NCBI RefSeq assembly: GCF_023973165.1 | Contig: NZ_CP099547.1 | Location: 1,426,001 to 1,490,000, forward strand | Direction of reading: 5' to 3' | Origin: Arcanobacterium pinnipediorum | GTDB lineage: Bacteria > Actinomycetota > Actinomycetes > Actinomycetales > Actinomycetaceae | Length of the DNA stretch: 64,000 nt | Part shown: positions 8,235-17,366 of the stretch, one piece after another | Layout of the letters: every line of letters starts with the position of its first letter | Position numbering within the stretch: position 1 is the first letter of the stretch | Position numbers and translations under genes: made by a program | The notes under the pieces: generated by a model | Seen by the model: only the letters and a program-made list of their open reading frames with translations | Told to the model about the DNA's origin: nothing | The model's database searches: none

Positions 8235-9183
8235 CGTCGTCGGCCTTCCCCAAGATCAAATCAAGCTCGCTAAAATCCGGCATACTTTGACGCAGTGAGT
8301 CGTTTAGAGCTTTCATAGACTCTTTCCTCAATTCTAGACTTTTAAACCATCCCTGGATCTCTGATGCCATCGAAAGAGTACGCATGAGTGATCGGTAGCT
8401 TTCAGAATACAACCCGGTAGTTTTCGCTATTGCCTCTGCAGAGTCTTTCAACATATTATGTTGAGCACGCATAGCCTTTCCGGCTTCTGTTATCATTTCA
8501 AAAGACTGCGCTAGAGTTGCAACACCGGCGTTCAACTGCAGCAAAGCAGCATTACGCGCGAACAAGTCACGGGCAAACGCTTCCCCATCTCCTGTTGAAT
8601 ATCCATGCTTCTTTGCCAGCGGTTTAAGCAGATAGGCAAGACGTTCTTGATCGAATCTATATTCATTGCGGGCGGCATCAGCGATAATGTTTGCGATCAG
8701 GTCAGGATCTTCACCGAGCCGGATAAGATCATAAATAGTTCGTTCCATAGTGGTCACTGGCACCTGCTCGACCAGAATAATATCTTTTGGGTCAATCTCT
8801 TGACGAAAATAACGGATATCATCACGTGTGGTTTGTTTACGCACAGACAGCGTGAACGTATACGGAGAAGCATGAAAATCCCCAACACCATGCATATAGG
8901 CCGCAGTTCTGCCAGAAATAACCGCATCAAAGTACGGTTTGTTGAGCCGATCGTAAACTGTTTCTTTTGGAAAGACCGATAGCCACGCAGCCTTGACATC
9001 AGCATGCGAGGTTTGGTTACCAGACACATACTGGTACACGCCATAGGTCAGCTCTTCTACACGACCTGCATCGCGGAGTCGAGAGATTTGATTACGCCGC
9101 ACTCCCATTTGTTGAGCTTGTGCGGTAGTGAACATACCCCACTGCGACATTGCTAGATTTTCAAGCTCTACCACACACACCAC
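8227..9183 (-). CDS. AbiEi-type antitoxin/repressor
   Basis: A 318-residue AbiEi protein. The N-terminal winged helix (WGMFTTAQAQQMGVRRNQIS ... VEELTYGVYQYV) binds DNA, and the middle domain (AVISGRTAAYMHGVGDFHAS) is the antitoxin fold. A helical C-terminal extension of about 100 residues (from FARDLFARNA to the acidic tail GKADDDD) makes it longer than the roughly 180-200 residues common in this family. The start is uncertain: GTG at 9183 or 9174, or ATG at 9150. First gene of the AbiEi-AbiEii-DpnI operon, with a palindrome at its promoter. Confidence 0.87.
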   Translation of the reverse strand: MVCVVELENLAMSQWGMFTTAQAQQMGVRRNQISRLRDAGRVEELTYGVYQYVSGNQTSHADVKAAWLSVFPKETVYDRLNKPYFDAVISGRTAAYMHGVGDFHASPYTFTLSVRKQTTRDDIRYFRQEIDPKDIILVEQVPVTTMERTIYDLIRLGEDPDLIANIIADAARNEYRFDQERLAYLLKPLAKKHGYSTGDGEAFARDLFARNAALLQLNAGVATLAQSFEMITEAGKAMRAQHNMLKDSAEAIAKTTGLYSESYRSLMRTLSMASEIQGWFKSLELRKESMKALNDSLRQSMPDFSELDLILGKADDDD

Positions 9184-9195
9184 CTAATACTGCTT

Positions 9196-9216
9196 TCGTT
9201 TACATATCGTAAACGA
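9196..9216. promoter_or_regulatory. Operator palindrome of AbiE-DpnI operon
   Basis: Perfect 8-bp arms TCGTTTAC and GTAAACGA around 5 bases (ATATC), 12 bases upstream of the first possible start of the AbiEi gene. This is the likely autoregulatory site. Its core GTTTACATAT recurs in the palindrome at 9321-9348 in front of the divergent EcsC-family gene. Confidence 0.7.
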
Positions 9217-9320
9217 TTTAAGTATAGCAAAACAATAGCCTTGTGCCTTTTCGCCACGAATCCATCGATTTTAACTCAAGACCACGGCCACACTATCCGT
9301 CCCTTGCGCCTACCGCCCGT

Positions 9321-9348
9321 CCTGATGTTTACATATGGAAACATCAGG
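9321..9348. promoter_or_regulatory. Second related palindrome, upstream of EcsC-family gene
   Basis: Ten-base arms CCTGATGTTT and AAACATCAGG flank ACATATGG, giving a nearly perfect 28-bp palindrome, 31 bases before the EcsC-family start. It shares GTTTACATAT with the AbiEi operator about 125 bases away, so the same repressor may control both directions. This link is inferred from sequence only. Confidence 0.6.
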
Positions 9349-9379
9349 GAAACACTAACAACAACCCACACTAGAGAAT

Positions 9380-10432
9380 ATGGCGTATAAAGTTCCTACT
9401 CTAATAATCGATGCGAAGGAAACACGTTCACTAGAACTACTATCTGAGCGCTACGAAAAGCTAGTTGCGCCCTCCACGTTAAATCAGCTCGGCGACCTAA
9501 TTTACGAATACACACCGCAGCAACTATTGGATTTCGGATCCTCCGTAAAAGCGACCATCTCCGAGCAAGATCTTTTCGCTTCTGCTCTCGAAGTAATAAC
9601 GAACGGCTTCGATGTTGTCACAAAAACAGTTGCAAAATACTCCATAAGTGAAACTAGTATTATCAATAACGTCAACGAAAAGATAGCAGATAATGAGATA
9701 ACAGATCTGAAGGAAATCTGTCTAGCACGCTCTTACGATATAGCGGAAGTAGTTTCTTCATATAAAACCAGCGGTTTAGCATTAGCTCTCATCGAAGGTG
9801 GTGTAACAGGCTATTTCGGCTTCGTTGGATTACCATTCAACCTTGCACTAAGCACCTTCATTTATTATCGCGGCGTCCAATCGATTGCCATGCATTACGG
9901 CTATGACGTTAAAAATGACGCAACAGAACTCGTCATCGCCAGTGAAGTATTTATGAATGCACTCAACCCTAACCAACAAGGGACAGATGGGCTGACGAGC
10001 ACAATTAGCAAGTTCATGGTTTTCGCAGAATTGTCAGCCGTGAAACAAACAGCGAAAAAGACCTGGACAGAAATGGCAGCACGAGGTGGAGCTAGTCTAC
10101 TAGCCACGCAAATGCGCGCATTGGCCAATACGGCAGCTAAAAAAGCCTTAGAAAATGCTGGTAAAAAGGGTTTAGAAAATAGCTTATTCAAAGGCGTATT
10201 CGAACAAATCGGCAGGAGCCTTACGCAAAAAACAATCGGAAAATCTATCCCTGTCATTGGCAGCGTGTTTGGTTCTTTGTACGACACCGCTCAAATGAAT
10301 ACTGTTTTAGAGTTCGCAGACGTCTTTTACAATAAAAGGTTTATAGTCGAGAAAGAAATGCGAATCAATCAATTGCTGCAATCCCACGAGGATAGCTCTA
10401 CCGACGTCAATGCAACTGAAGAAACTCTATAA
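9380..10432 (+). CDS. EcsC-family protein
   Basis: A 350-residue protein of the EcsC family. Recognisable segments are LALIEGGVTGYFGFVGLPFN, which looks membrane-embedded or strongly hydrophobic, IYYRGVQSIAMHYGYD, and a glycine-rich IPVIGSVFGSLYD near the C-terminus. No enzymatic activity is established for the family; Bacillus EcsC accompanies an ABC transporter, which is absent here. ATG at 9380 follows a GAGAATATG context without a strong ribosome site. The gene is divergent from the AbiE-DpnI operon and shares the intergenic palindromes with it. Confidence 0.75.
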   Translation: MAYKVPTLIIDAKETRSLELLSERYEKLVAPSTLNQLGDLIYEYTPQQLLDFGSSVKATISEQDLFASALEVITNGFDVVTKTVAKYSISETSIINNVNEKIADNEITDLKEICLARSYDIAEVVSSYKTSGLALALIEGGVTGYFGFVGLPFNLALSTFIYYRGVQSIAMHYGYDVKNDATELVIASEVFMNALNPNQQGTDGLTSTISKFMVFAELSAVKQTAKKTWTEMAARGGASLLATQMRALANTAAKKALENAGKKGLENSLFKGVFEQIGRSLTQKTIGKSIPVIGSVFGSLYDTAQMNTVLEFADVFYNKRFIVEKEMRINQLLQSHEDSSTDVNATEETL

Positions 10433-10634
10433 ACAATTGACCAACATAAGCATTTTCCACCAATATTTCATGGAAACCGCCGTCTTTACTGCCAGGCAAA
10501 ACTACAACCATTAACACGCAGTAGATGTCGCTACTCTCAGTTGGGAAGTAAAGCGTGACAAGCCGGCCCTAAACGCTACGAACAAATAGCTCCAGAAACA
10601 GAACAGAAGTCAGCCAGATATTAATTCTTAACAC

Positions 10635-11507
10635 TCAGCCTTTGGTGGCTCCTCCAGCCAGACCTCCCACTATGTAGCGCTGCAGGGCTATGAATACCAG
10701 CAAAACTGGCAATGCAATCAAAGTCGCCACCGCCATAAGGTCATTCCAATTCGTTCCATACTGTCCAATCAACCTATTCAATGCCACCGTAAGAGGTTGG
10801 ATGTTTTGGTCTGTCAGTAACGTCAGGGCAAACGTGAATTCTCCCCATGCCATGAGGAAAGCAAACGAACCAATCATAATGACCCCCGGGCGTATTGTTG
10901 GAATCACAATCCGCACAATAGTTTGCAGGGTTGATAATCCGTCAAGTTTCGCAGCTTCTTCGACATCATAAGGAAATTGCGCAAAGTAGGGACGCAATAA
11001 AATAACTGCAAAAGGTAAAGTGACTGCGATATCTGCCAAAATGATGGAAATGAAAGTATTTGTTAAGGACACTTGGCGGAACATCACGAACATGGGTACC
11101 GATATTGCGATCGCCGGGAGTAATTGAACCACGGTGAGCATAACCATCATCGTGGTAGTGACTTTATCGCGCATACGTGCAACCGCGTACGAAGCAGGAA
11201 TCGCAATAAACAACGTCAGCACTAGCACCGACAATGCGATGAATAACGAATTGAGCAACGCTTGGAAAATACCAAAGCTATCAGTAAACATTGCCGTATA
11301 GGATCCTGTATACAGATTACTTGGAATAAGTTGTGGAGGATCACTAAACATGTCTTTCGACGTCTTTAAGGAAGTATTGATCATCCAGTAGACGGGAAAT
11401 AGATAGACAATAGCAATTACCCAAGCAACCACCGATTTCACATAGAGCCGCCGCTGACGGCGTTGAGTGAGGCTATTTGTATTCTTACTTTTCGTCATAC
11501 CAGGCAT
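10635..11507 (-). CDS. Sugar ABC transporter permease (MalG-like)
   Basis: A 290-residue membrane permease of the carbohydrate-uptake-1 family with about six transmembrane segments, starting at VVAWVIAIVYLFPVYWMINT. It carries the EAA loop EEAAKLDGLSTLQTIVRIVI, which docks onto the ATPase. The start at 11507 follows AAGGA and lies just after the stop of the upstream permease. It pairs with the permease at 11510-12448 and the lipoprotein at 12455-13705 to import a sugar, judged by the neighbours to be a xyloside. No ATPase gene is in the operon, so a shared MsmK/MalK-type ATPase elsewhere must energise it. Confidence 0.92.
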   Translation of the reverse strand: MPGMTKSKNTNSLTQRRQRRLYVKSVVAWVIAIVYLFPVYWMINTSLKTSKDMFSDPPQLIPSNLYTGSYTAMFTDSFGIFQALLNSLFIALSVLVLTLFIAIPASYAVARMRDKVTTTMMVMLTVVQLLPAIAISVPMFVMFRQVSLTNTFISIILADIAVTLPFAVILLRPYFAQFPYDVEEAAKLDGLSTLQTIVRIVIPTIRPGVIMIGSFAFLMAWGEFTFALTLLTDQNIQPLTVALNRLIGQYGTNWNDLMAVATLIALPVLLVFIALQRYIVGGLAGGATKG

Positions 11508-11509
11508 CT

Positions 11510-12448
11510 TTATTGTTCCTTCCGAAGACTTCGCACGTAGAACCATGACAATCCCAACGGCAAGAGCAAAGTCAAAACCGAAGCCGCCGCACCATAACCA
11601 AATTGGAATACTTGGAATGTTTTCAAATACGTGTAGACCGGCAAGGTTGTAGTGGAGTCCACCGGCCCACCTTTAGTCATGGTGTAGATCAAATCGAAAA
11701 CTTTATAGGTGTTGATAACTCCAAGGAGTAGGACAGATATAGTCACTGGTTTCATTATTGGAAAAGTTATTTTCCAAAATTGTTGCCAGGAATTAGCACC
11801 ATCAACTTGAGCTGCTTCATAGAGGGTTTGGTCAATTGTATGTAGTCCCGAGAGAAGCAAAAGCATGTTGAAGGGAATCCCGACCCAGAGGTTAGCAATA
11901 ATGACTGCAGCCATGGCTGTCGGCCCGGTAGTTAGCCACTGTACTGGTTCTGAAATGAGATGTAGGGACTCCAAAATATAGTTGAGTAGACCATAATCAG
12001 AATCGAATAACCACTTAAAAATTGTTCCAGTAACGACTGGGGGAAGAATCCATCCCACTAACAAAATCGCGCGAATAATTCCGTTTCCAGGGAAAGGTCG
12101 TTGAAAATATAACGCGAGCGCAAATCCTGCAATGTATTGCAGGACAAGGCAAACACTCGTGAAAATCAGTGACAAAATTAGACTGTTCCAAAAACCTGGA
12201 TCAGACAACGTGTATGAGTAGTTTGCAAAGGAATTAAAACTCAGATCACCCGATACTAGCTTCGCTCCATTGGCATCCACCAGACTCAAAAACACATTAT
12301 AAAGTAGCGGAAAAGCCAAAAAAACGAGAATGTATGTTATCGCCGGTGCCGCCATTGCTAGTCCCAAGCGCCGAGTTGCCCGCTCTCGCGAGTACACTCG
12401 GCGCTGGGAGCGTAGTTTTTTAGCAGCCATACTCGTGGTATCTGCCAT
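11510..12448 (-). CDS. Sugar ABC transporter permease (MalF-like)
   Basis: A 312-residue permease, partner of the MalG-like protein, with about six membrane segments (AAPAITYILVFLAFPLLYNV is the first). The EAA loop reads YEAAQVDGANSWQQFWKITF. The short basic N-terminus before the first segment lacks the long periplasmic insertion of enterobacterial MalF, as is normal in Gram-positives. It sits 6 bases after the binding-protein gene, within the xyloside operon. Confidence 0.92.
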   Translation of the reverse strand: MADTTSMAAKKLRSQRRVYSRERATRRLGLAMAAPAITYILVFLAFPLLYNVFLSLVDANGAKLVSGDLSFNSFANYSYTLSDPGFWNSLILSLIFTSVCLVLQYIAGFALALYFQRPFPGNGIIRAILLVGWILPPVVTGTIFKWLFDSDYGLLNYILESLHLISEPVQWLTTGPTAMAAVIIANLWVGIPFNMLLLLSGLHTIDQTLYEAAQVDGANSWQQFWKITFPIMKPVTISVLLLGVINTYKVFDLIYTMTKGGPVDSTTTLPVYTYLKTFQVFQFGYGAAASVLTLLLPLGLSWFYVRSLRKEQ

Positions 12449-12454
12449 GGGTTA

Positions 12455-13705
12455 TCACTTCTTTGGCAAGAGTGGGGCTAGAGTATCGGCAGCTGTTTTA
12501 GCGGCTTGTTCCGGTGTCTTAGCACCCGTGAGAGCTTCTTGAATCGAGAGCTGAACAGCAGTAGAAATTTCGTTGTATTTACCGCCATAAGCTCGAGCTT
12601 TCGCCACTTCTAATTGCTTTTCGAACACTTGCATTTTTTCATCAGAAGACAATTGAAGTTTGCCAGCCAAATCTTTCCGAGAAGAGAGCTGCCCGGATAT
12701 ATCGCAATATATCTTTGAGCCTTCCGAACCGGAGAGGAACTTCAATAGTTCTGTTGCGCCAGACTTATTTTTAGCTCCTGCAAATACACCAATATTTTCG
12801 CCACCTAAACCAGTAGCAGCAACTTTTCCTGCCGGTAGTGGAGCGATTCCCCAGTTAAAATCAGCATCTTTACTCACGTTGGGAATCTCCCACGGACCGT
12901 TAAACATCATGGCAGTCTTACCTGTAATGAACTGGGTACGTGCATCTTCTTGTGAGTAATTAGCTACTGCGGCTGACATTGCCCCGGTATCAATTAAATC
13001 AGCGAGATAGCCTAATGCTTCAGCACCAGATTGCGCATAATTATCCAAGTCACCGCCAGTTTGCCAAACAAACGGTAGGACTTGGAAAGTGCCCTGTTCA
13101 TTTTTCACTGCGGAAATAGCGAGGCCGAAGTTGCCATCAGTTGCAGTTGCGCGGGCACTATCCGCGAGTTCTTCCCAAGTAGTTGGAACTGATACTCCAG
13201 CTTTATCGAGCAGATCTTTATTGTAGAAAAGCGCTAGGTTATTGGAGTTCAGTGGCAGGGAATACGTCTTCCCCTCTTGCTGTCCAGAAGACCACGGCCC
13301 TTCAAAAAAGTCCGCTTTCATATCCTTTGTTTCTTCAGTAATATCTTCCAGCAAACCTAAGGACGCGAAGTTTTGGGTATCAACATTGTCAAAAATTGCA
13401 ATATCAGGGACTTCCCCACTAATACCAGCCTGCACAATAGACTTCGACAGATCTCCATAAGCGAAAGACTTACGTTCGACTTTAACCCCGGCATGAGTTT
13501 GTTCGAATTTTTCGATAGCTGCCGTCATAGCGTCATTGGGAGTATCTTGCCCTAGATAGTCCCACAGTAAAATTGTCTGCTCACCTGCCGTATCACTGCT
13601 ATTTTCGCTAGCGGTATCAGCTGAGCAAGAGCTTAATCCTAGTAGTGGTAATGCACCCAGCGTAGCAATAGCTATACTTCTGTTGAGAAACTTTTTCGCT
13701 CTCAT
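12455..13705 (-). CDS. Sugar-binding lipoprotein of ABC transporter
   Basis: A 416-residue extracellular solute-binding protein (family 1). The basic N-terminus MRAKKFLNR is followed by a hydrophobic stretch and the lipobox LGLSSC, so it is lipid-anchored on the outer face of the membrane. The mature part has the classic sugar-binding pattern (KVERKSFAYGDL, ALFYNKDLLDKAGVSVP, GKTAMMFNGPWEI). The start at 13705 is chosen because AGGAGA precedes it at good spacing and it gives a proper signal peptide. The ligand is inferred from the adjacent alpha-xylosidase and xylose genes to be an alpha-xyloside such as isoprimeverose. Confidence 0.92.
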   Translation of the reverse strand: MRAKKFLNRSIAIATLGALPLLGLSSCSADTASENSSDTAGEQTILLWDYLGQDTPNDAMTAAIEKFEQTHAGVKVERKSFAYGDLSKSIVQAGISGEVPDIAIFDNVDTQNFASLGLLEDITEETKDMKADFFEGPWSSGQQEGKTYSLPLNSNNLALFYNKDLLDKAGVSVPTTWEELADSARATATDGNFGLAISAVKNEQGTFQVLPFVWQTGGDLDNYAQSGAEALGYLADLIDTGAMSAAVANYSQEDARTQFITGKTAMMFNGPWEIPNVSKDADFNWGIAPLPAGKVAATGLGGENIGVFAGAKNKSGATELLKFLSGSEGSKIYCDISGQLSSRKDLAGKLQLSSDEKMQVFEKQLEVAKARAYGGKYNEISTAVQLSIQEALTGAKTPEQAAKTAADTLAPLLPKK

Positions 13706-13739
13706 AATTTTTCTCCTAAAGATGTTGTTAGTTCTGTTA

Positions 13740-16091
13740 TCAAAGTGAAGACAGCCGATCAAAATGAATCTCTATCTTTTGTGCGTCTTTATCTGGCAAT
13801 ACTGCAACAGCGGCTCCTAACTCAGGGACCCAGGTCTCGTCGATGACACTTCCTTGTGAAATACGTCGAATTGGCTGCTTATCCATAATTAAAACCCGGA
13901 ACGGAACCTTCTCCCCGCGATTTTTTATGGACACTGATCCGGAATCAAGTTCAATATCAAATGAAACTTTTTCTTCACCAGCGATAGAAACCGAATACTT
14001 CTGATCCTCGCTCTGCGATGCTCCTACGACCAGTAAAATAGGATCGTCAGCGGGATCGTAGTTAATAGTCCGTGAGGTTTTCCCGAGAGGGATTACGCCG
14101 CCATCTTTTACCAACAGAGGTAAGCTCTCCTCGGAGTGAATCTGCTTCACCCAGCCAGCTTGTGGAATCCGTTGGCCGTCGAGTATGTTTGTCCACCCTC
14201 CAACAGGTAAATAAACATTAACTTCCCCTTTTCGTGAAAATACCGGAGCTACCAATATTTTGTCGCCAAAGAAGTATTGGGTATCAACGTATCGTGAGCC
14301 CATATCTTCGGGGTACTCTAAAATCATAGGTCGCATAAAAGGTATACCGTTTTCCACGACTTGTTGTTGCGTATTGAGTATGTAGGGTAAAAGCCGGTTC
14401 TTTAGATGCGTAAACCGTCGGGCGACTTTAGTAGCGGTTTCTCCATAGAGCCACGGAGTGCGATATGAGTCAGAGCCGTGGAGGCGGGAGTGGCTCGAAA
14501 ACATTCCAAAGGGATACCAACGGGTGAAAACATCGCTATCTGGCCGGCCCTCGAAACCTCCCATATCGTGACTCCAATACCCGAAACCACTCATAGCAAG
14601 TGAAAGTCCGCCCCGCAGAGTTTCAGCCATAGACACAAATGTTGGCTCGCTATCGCCTCCCCAATGCACGGGATAGCTCTGCGATCCCAAAGTGGCAGAG
14701 CGCGCAAACACTAGAGCTTCTTCTTCGCCTTTTTCTTCGGCAATTACCTCATAGACATTTTGGTTGTAGAGTTTTGCATAGTAGTTATGCATCTTTTCCG
14801 GATCGGATCCATCATGCCAGACGACGTCGGTGGGGACGCGCTCTCCAAAGTCAGTTTTGAAAGCATCTACGCCCTGCTTTAATAAGTCTCGAAGTTTAGA
14901 TTTCCACCAATCGCACGCTTGTGAATTGGTGAAATCTACCCACGCCATACCAGATTGCCAATGGTCCCATTGCCGCACATTTCCATGAAGGTCCTTTAGT
15001 AAATAACCTTTTTCTTTCCCTTCAGCAAATAGATAGGATTGTTGCGCGATATAGGGATTTATCCAAACACAAACTTTTATGCCGCGCTGATGTAGTCTCT
15101 CAAGCATTCGTGCAGGATCCGGGAATTTTTCCGGATCCCAAATGAAGTCACACCAATGCGAAGGACGCATCCAATAGCAATCGAAGTGTAAAACTGAAAC
15201 TGGAATATCATTTTCTTCGAATTCGTCCAGAAGTTGATTCACCGACGTCTCGGAATAATCGGTTTTGAACGACGTCGACATCCACAACCCGTATGACCAC
15301 TGCGGAACTCGCGGTGGCAACCCAACAAAGTGCGTATAACGGCTCAACGCTTCCTTGGGCGTAGGCCCAGCAATAATGAAATACTCTAATTTATTTCCGG
15401 GAACCGAGAATTGCACTCGTGAATTGACTTCGGATGCGATCTCATACGATACTTTTTCCGGATGATTAACGATTACTCCATATCCTGCAGAGGAAAGATA
15501 GAACGGGATATTCTTGTATGCAAGTTCGCTAGCCGTACCTCCATCTTCATTCCACATTTCTACTTTTTGGCCATTTTTAACAAAGGCCCCGAATCGTTCA
15601 CCTAATCCATAGATTGTTTCCCCAGGTTGCAGCGTTAGCTGTTCATGGATGTACCTTTTACCATCTGGAGCAAATACGATACCCGTGGATTTTACAATAG
15701 CTGATGTTATTTCTTCTCCATCGTGTAAAAACGATAATTTATAATTATCTTTACCCTGGATTCGGGCGCTCAGAGAACCTATTTTCAGCTCAGCATTACA
15801 TTCTCCAATGGTTACGTCCGTCTTTGCGGTGGTAGGTATATAGTCGAAGTTTGGATTTTGCTCTTTGTCACCTTGATGGTATTCGAGAGTAACTTTGATA
15901 ATTCCTTCACTAACTCCGCGCACACTTACGGTAAGCATTACTAGATCTAGTTCTGCCCCGGTAAAGTTTAGGTGACGCGTTGGAGCATAAGCTCTAAATC
16001 CATCAGGAATTGCGACTATGCTTTGAATTTCGCGTGGGTGGTGAACCTCTAGGCCAGGTAGTTTACGCCAATATCCATCAGTGAATTTCAT
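13740..16091 (-). CDS. yicI: Alpha-xylosidase, GH31 (YicI-like)
   Basis: A 783-residue glycoside hydrolase of family 31 that releases xylose from the non-reducing end of alpha-xylosides. It begins MKFTDGYWRKLPG, like YicI. The nucleophile is D414 in DAFKTDFGERVPTDV and the acid/base is D480 in HWGGDSEPTF, both very close to the YicI positions 416 and 482. No signal peptide, so it acts in the cytoplasm on imported sugar. Full length. It lies upstream of the transporter genes with 34 bases to the binding-protein start, and downstream of xylA, in one apparent transcription unit. Confidence 0.95.
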   Translation of the reverse strand: MKFTDGYWRKLPGLEVHHPREIQSIVAIPDGFRAYAPTRHLNFTGAELDLVMLTVSVRGVSEGIIKVTLEYHQGDKEQNPNFDYIPTTAKTDVTIGECNAELKIGSLSARIQGKDNYKLSFLHDGEEITSAIVKSTGIVFAPDGKRYIHEQLTLQPGETIYGLGERFGAFVKNGQKVEMWNEDGGTASELAYKNIPFYLSSAGYGVIVNHPEKVSYEIASEVNSRVQFSVPGNKLEYFIIAGPTPKEALSRYTHFVGLPPRVPQWSYGLWMSTSFKTDYSETSVNQLLDEFEENDIPVSVLHFDCYWMRPSHWCDFIWDPEKFPDPARMLERLHQRGIKVCVWINPYIAQQSYLFAEGKEKGYLLKDLHGNVRQWDHWQSGMAWVDFTNSQACDWWKSKLRDLLKQGVDAFKTDFGERVPTDVVWHDGSDPEKMHNYYAKLYNQNVYEVIAEEKGEEEALVFARSATLGSQSYPVHWGGDSEPTFVSMAETLRGGLSLAMSGFGYWSHDMGGFEGRPDSDVFTRWYPFGMFSSHSRLHGSDSYRTPWLYGETATKVARRFTHLKNRLLPYILNTQQQVVENGIPFMRPMILEYPEDMGSRYVDTQYFFGDKILVAPVFSRKGEVNVYLPVGGWTNILDGQRIPQAGWVKQIHSEESLPLLVKDGGVIPLGKTSRTINYDPADDPILLVVGASQSEDQKYSVSIAGEEKVSFDIELDSGSVSIKNRGEKVPFRVLIMDKQPIRRISQGSVIDETWVPELGAAVAVLPDKDAQKIEIHFDRLSSL

Positions 16092-16114
16092 GGCTTGCCT
16101 TCTCTCAAATCTGG

Positions 16115-17281
16115 TTATCCAACTAAGTGCCGCATAGCCTGCTGATATAGTTCAACAAAATGGTATTCACGGCCAGCTAGTTCATTGAGATCCCGATCTG
16201 GTTCCGCCAATAGATCAGCTATGGTCTCTCCTGGCGCTCTAGTTGGCTCGCCAAGCTGGTCGATCGAGGCAGCTTTGAGTAATTCCTGAACTTTAGGATC
16301 GGCACGAAATGCTTTGGCTTTTTCTTCTAACATCAAAAACATTTCCATATTGGCACGAGCGCTTTCCCATACTCCTTCCATCCCTTCAGTTCGCGAGGGT
16401 TTATAATCGAAATGTCGTGCACCTTCATAACGCGGACCACCATTGGGGAAACCGTTTACCAGGAGGTCTACTGTGAAGAATGCCGAAGCTAAATCTCCGT
16501 GCCCAAAGGCTTTATCTTGGTCATATTTGATTCCCGACTGCCCATTGAGGTCAATATGGAAAAGTTTGTTGGCATGTAAAGCTTGCGCTAAACCATGCGT
16601 GTAATTCAGGTTGGCCATCTGCTCGTGTCCGGTTTCGGGGTTCAGACCCACTATTTCGCCGTTGTCTAACTGAGCAATCAGCGCTAAAGCGTGACCTATT
16701 GTTGGTAGGAAAATGTCGCCTCGCGGCTCATTTGGCTTCGGTTCCAAGCCGATTTTCAGGTCATATCCTTGTTGCTTTATGTATTCAGCAATAGTGTCGA
16801 TACCCTCTTTGTACCGTTCGAGTGCTGAATATAAATCCTTAGATGAGTCATATTCTGCGCCTTCACGCCCTCCCCACATAACGAATGTACTTGCACCCAT
16901 GTGAGCTGCTAAATCCACGTTGCGCAGGATCTTGCGCAGTCCGAACCGGCGAATATCACGATCATTGTTCGTCAGTGCCCCGTCTTTAAAAATGGGATGT
17001 GTGAAAGTGTTCGTGGTGACCATTTCAATGACCAGATCAGCCTGATCTGCGGCTGCTTTAAGATTTTGGATGCGTTTGGCACGCTCTGATTGGCTAGCTT
17101 CAAAGTCAAATACGTCGTTGTCATGGAAAGTAATCCCCCACGCCCCGAGTTCAGCAAGTTTGGTTGCGTACTCCCAAGGATCTAGGGCAGGTCGTGTAGC
17201 TGAACCAAACGGATCGACTGCTGTCCAACCCACTGTCCATAATCCAAATGAAAACTTATCTTCTTTAGTTGGCTGTCGCAT
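16115..17281 (-). CDS. xylA: Xylose isomerase
   Basis: A 388-residue enzyme interconverting D-xylose and D-xylulose with divalent metals. Typical segments are [23 protein letters not shown] (catalytic histidine), [16 protein letters not shown] and [16 protein letters not shown] (metal ligands). Length and sequence fit the short actinobacterial class. Two starts are possible, 17290 and 17281; the GGAGGA site lies 9 bases before 17281, which is preferred. A xyl operator lies 29 bases upstream. Product xylose from the alpha-xylosidase is its substrate. Confidence 0.96.
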   Translation of the reverse strand: MRQPTKEDKFSFGLWTVGWTAVDPFGSATRPALDPWEYATKLAELGAWGITFHDNDVFDFEASQSERAKRIQNLKAAADQADLVIEMVTTNTFTHPIFKDGALTNNDRDIRRFGLRKILRNVDLAAHMGASTFVMWGGREGAEYDSSKDLYSALERYKEGIDTIAEYIKQQGYDLKIGLEPKPNEPRGDIFLPTIGHALALIAQLDNGEIVGLNPETGHEQMANLNYTHGLAQALHANKLFHIDLNGQSGIKYDQDKAFGHGDLASAFFTVDLLVNGFPNGGPRYEGARHFDYKPSRTEGMEGVWESARANMEMFLMLEEKAKAFRADPKVQELLKAASIDQLGEPTRAPGETIADLLAEPDRDLNELAGREYHFVELYQQAMRHLVG

Positions 17282-17309
17282 AAAAATCATTCCTCCCCTT
17301 TGAGAAACT

Positions 17310-17330
17310 TTTGTTTAGACTCTAAACTAA
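17310..17330. promoter_or_regulatory. xyl operator before xylA
   Basis: TTTGTTTA and TAAACTAA around 5 bases; the same architecture as the site at 18714-18734 and like the TTAGTTT...AAACTAA boxes bound by XylR in Bacillus. It is placed to control xylA and the genes behind it independently of xylB. Confidence 0.8.
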
Positions 17331-17366
17331 TATGTTTATAAATCTCTGTCAAGCGAATTTTAAAAG

